DNA from: Aquificota bacterium | Lineage (GTDB): Bacteria; Thermosulfidibacterota; Thermosulfidibacteria; Thermosulfidibacterales; B14-G1 | Reading direction: 5' to 3' | Length of the DNA: 5,405 nucleotides | Assembly: GCA_003648675.1 (NCBI GenBank) | Contig: QMPS01000074.1 | Span: 1-5,405, forward strand | In this document: positions 5,174 to 5,405 of the stretch, piece after piece | Position numbering within the stretch: the stretch's first letter is position 1 | Layout: each line of letters starts with the position of its first letter | The notes under the pieces: generated by a model | Databases searched by the model: none | Seen by the model: the letters and a program-made list of their open reading frames with translations, nothing else | What the model was told of the DNA's origin: nothing | Program-made: the position numbers and the translations under genes

Positions 5174-5405
5174 AGACCCTCTTAAAAGGTCTGTGTTTAA
5201 CGCTGCTATTGACCACGACGGTTTTCATGGCCTCCCTCCCCGTCAAAGGAGAGGAGAAAGGACTCACCCCTGATGAAAGAAACACTGTGGAGATATACCA
5301 GCGGGTTTCCAAGGCCGTAGTTCACATCCAATGCCTCAAAGCGGGCAACCCCAAGGAGAGCCGCCTTCCCTCTCCGGCGGTGGGGTCCGGATTCATCTTC
5401 GACAA
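5170..5405 (+). CDS. Trypsin-like serine protease, HtrA/DegP type (N-terminal part, truncated by window edge)
   Basis: Only the first 78 codons are present. Residues 1-27 look like a signal peptide (MKTLLKG, then a Leu/Thr-rich core, then ASLPVKG), so the protein should act in the periplasm or at the cell surface. The mature start has TVEIYQRVSKAVVHIQ (39-54), matching the 'i..rvspsVV.I' opening of S1C (HtrA/DegP/DegQ) proteases, and GSGFIFD (72-78), the beginning of the strand that leads to the catalytic His. The His, Asp and Ser and any PDZ domain lie beyond the window, so activity and PDZ number cannot be judged. The start is fixed by a strong ribosome binding site and a 4-bp overlap with the binding-protein gene. 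Envelope protein quality control is the usual role of the family. An inactive homologue is possible because the triad is unseen. Confidence 0.75.
   Translation, partial: MKTLLKGLCLTLLLTTTVFMASLPVKGEEKGLTPDERNTVEIYQRVSKAVVHIQCLKAGNPKESRLPSPAVGSGFIFD

Overview
The window looks like chromosomal DNA from a bacterium. The bacterial-type dephospho-CoA kinase, the Shine-Dalgarno sites, a lipoprotein signal and the bacterial-style signal peptides all support this. Arg is mostly AGG/AGA, Ile ATA is frequent, and the proteins are rich in Glu, Lys and Arg. That pattern is common in thermophiles, so a thermophilic or deep-branching uncultured lineage is a reasonable guess, but the sequence does not identify a phylum. 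I see no rRNA, tRNA, transposase, phage gene, CRISPR array or toxin-antitoxin pair.

Left edge (1-317): non-coding repeat DNA. A 7-bp tandem array (1-112) is followed by a short GGCTC-rich island with small hairpins (about 136-169), then by a 9-bp tandem array (173-317). The 9-bp array runs in frame into the start of the dephospho-CoA kinase gene coaE, so the true start of coaE is ambiguous. This is the most unusual part of the window.

Middle (306-2287): coaE on the + strand meets a GNAT acetyltransferase gene on the - strand, and the two stop codons overlap by 4 bp. Upstream of the acetyltransferase, also on the - strand, lies a lipoprotein gene of unrecognised function with one TPR-like helical hairpin. 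A plausible sigma-70-type promoter sits in the divergent gap at 2288-2418.

Right half (2419-5405): a tightly packed + strand cluster. It contains a YjbQ/UPF0047-family protein, a zinc-dependent medium-chain dehydrogenase, an exported type 1 periplasmic-binding protein of the branched-chain amino-acid (LivJ-like) class, and the first 78 codons of an exported trypsin-like (HtrA/DegP-type) protease cut off by the window edge. The gaps are 6 bp, 34 bp and a 4-bp ATGA overlap, so the four are probably co-transcribed. No permease or ATPase for the binding protein is visible. The genes do not form a recognisable single pathway: the first two are cytoplasmic and the last two act in the cell envelope.

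Apart from the repeat-derived 5' end of coaE and the unassigned lipoprotein, the coding content is ordinary, and I do not see a clear undescribed system.
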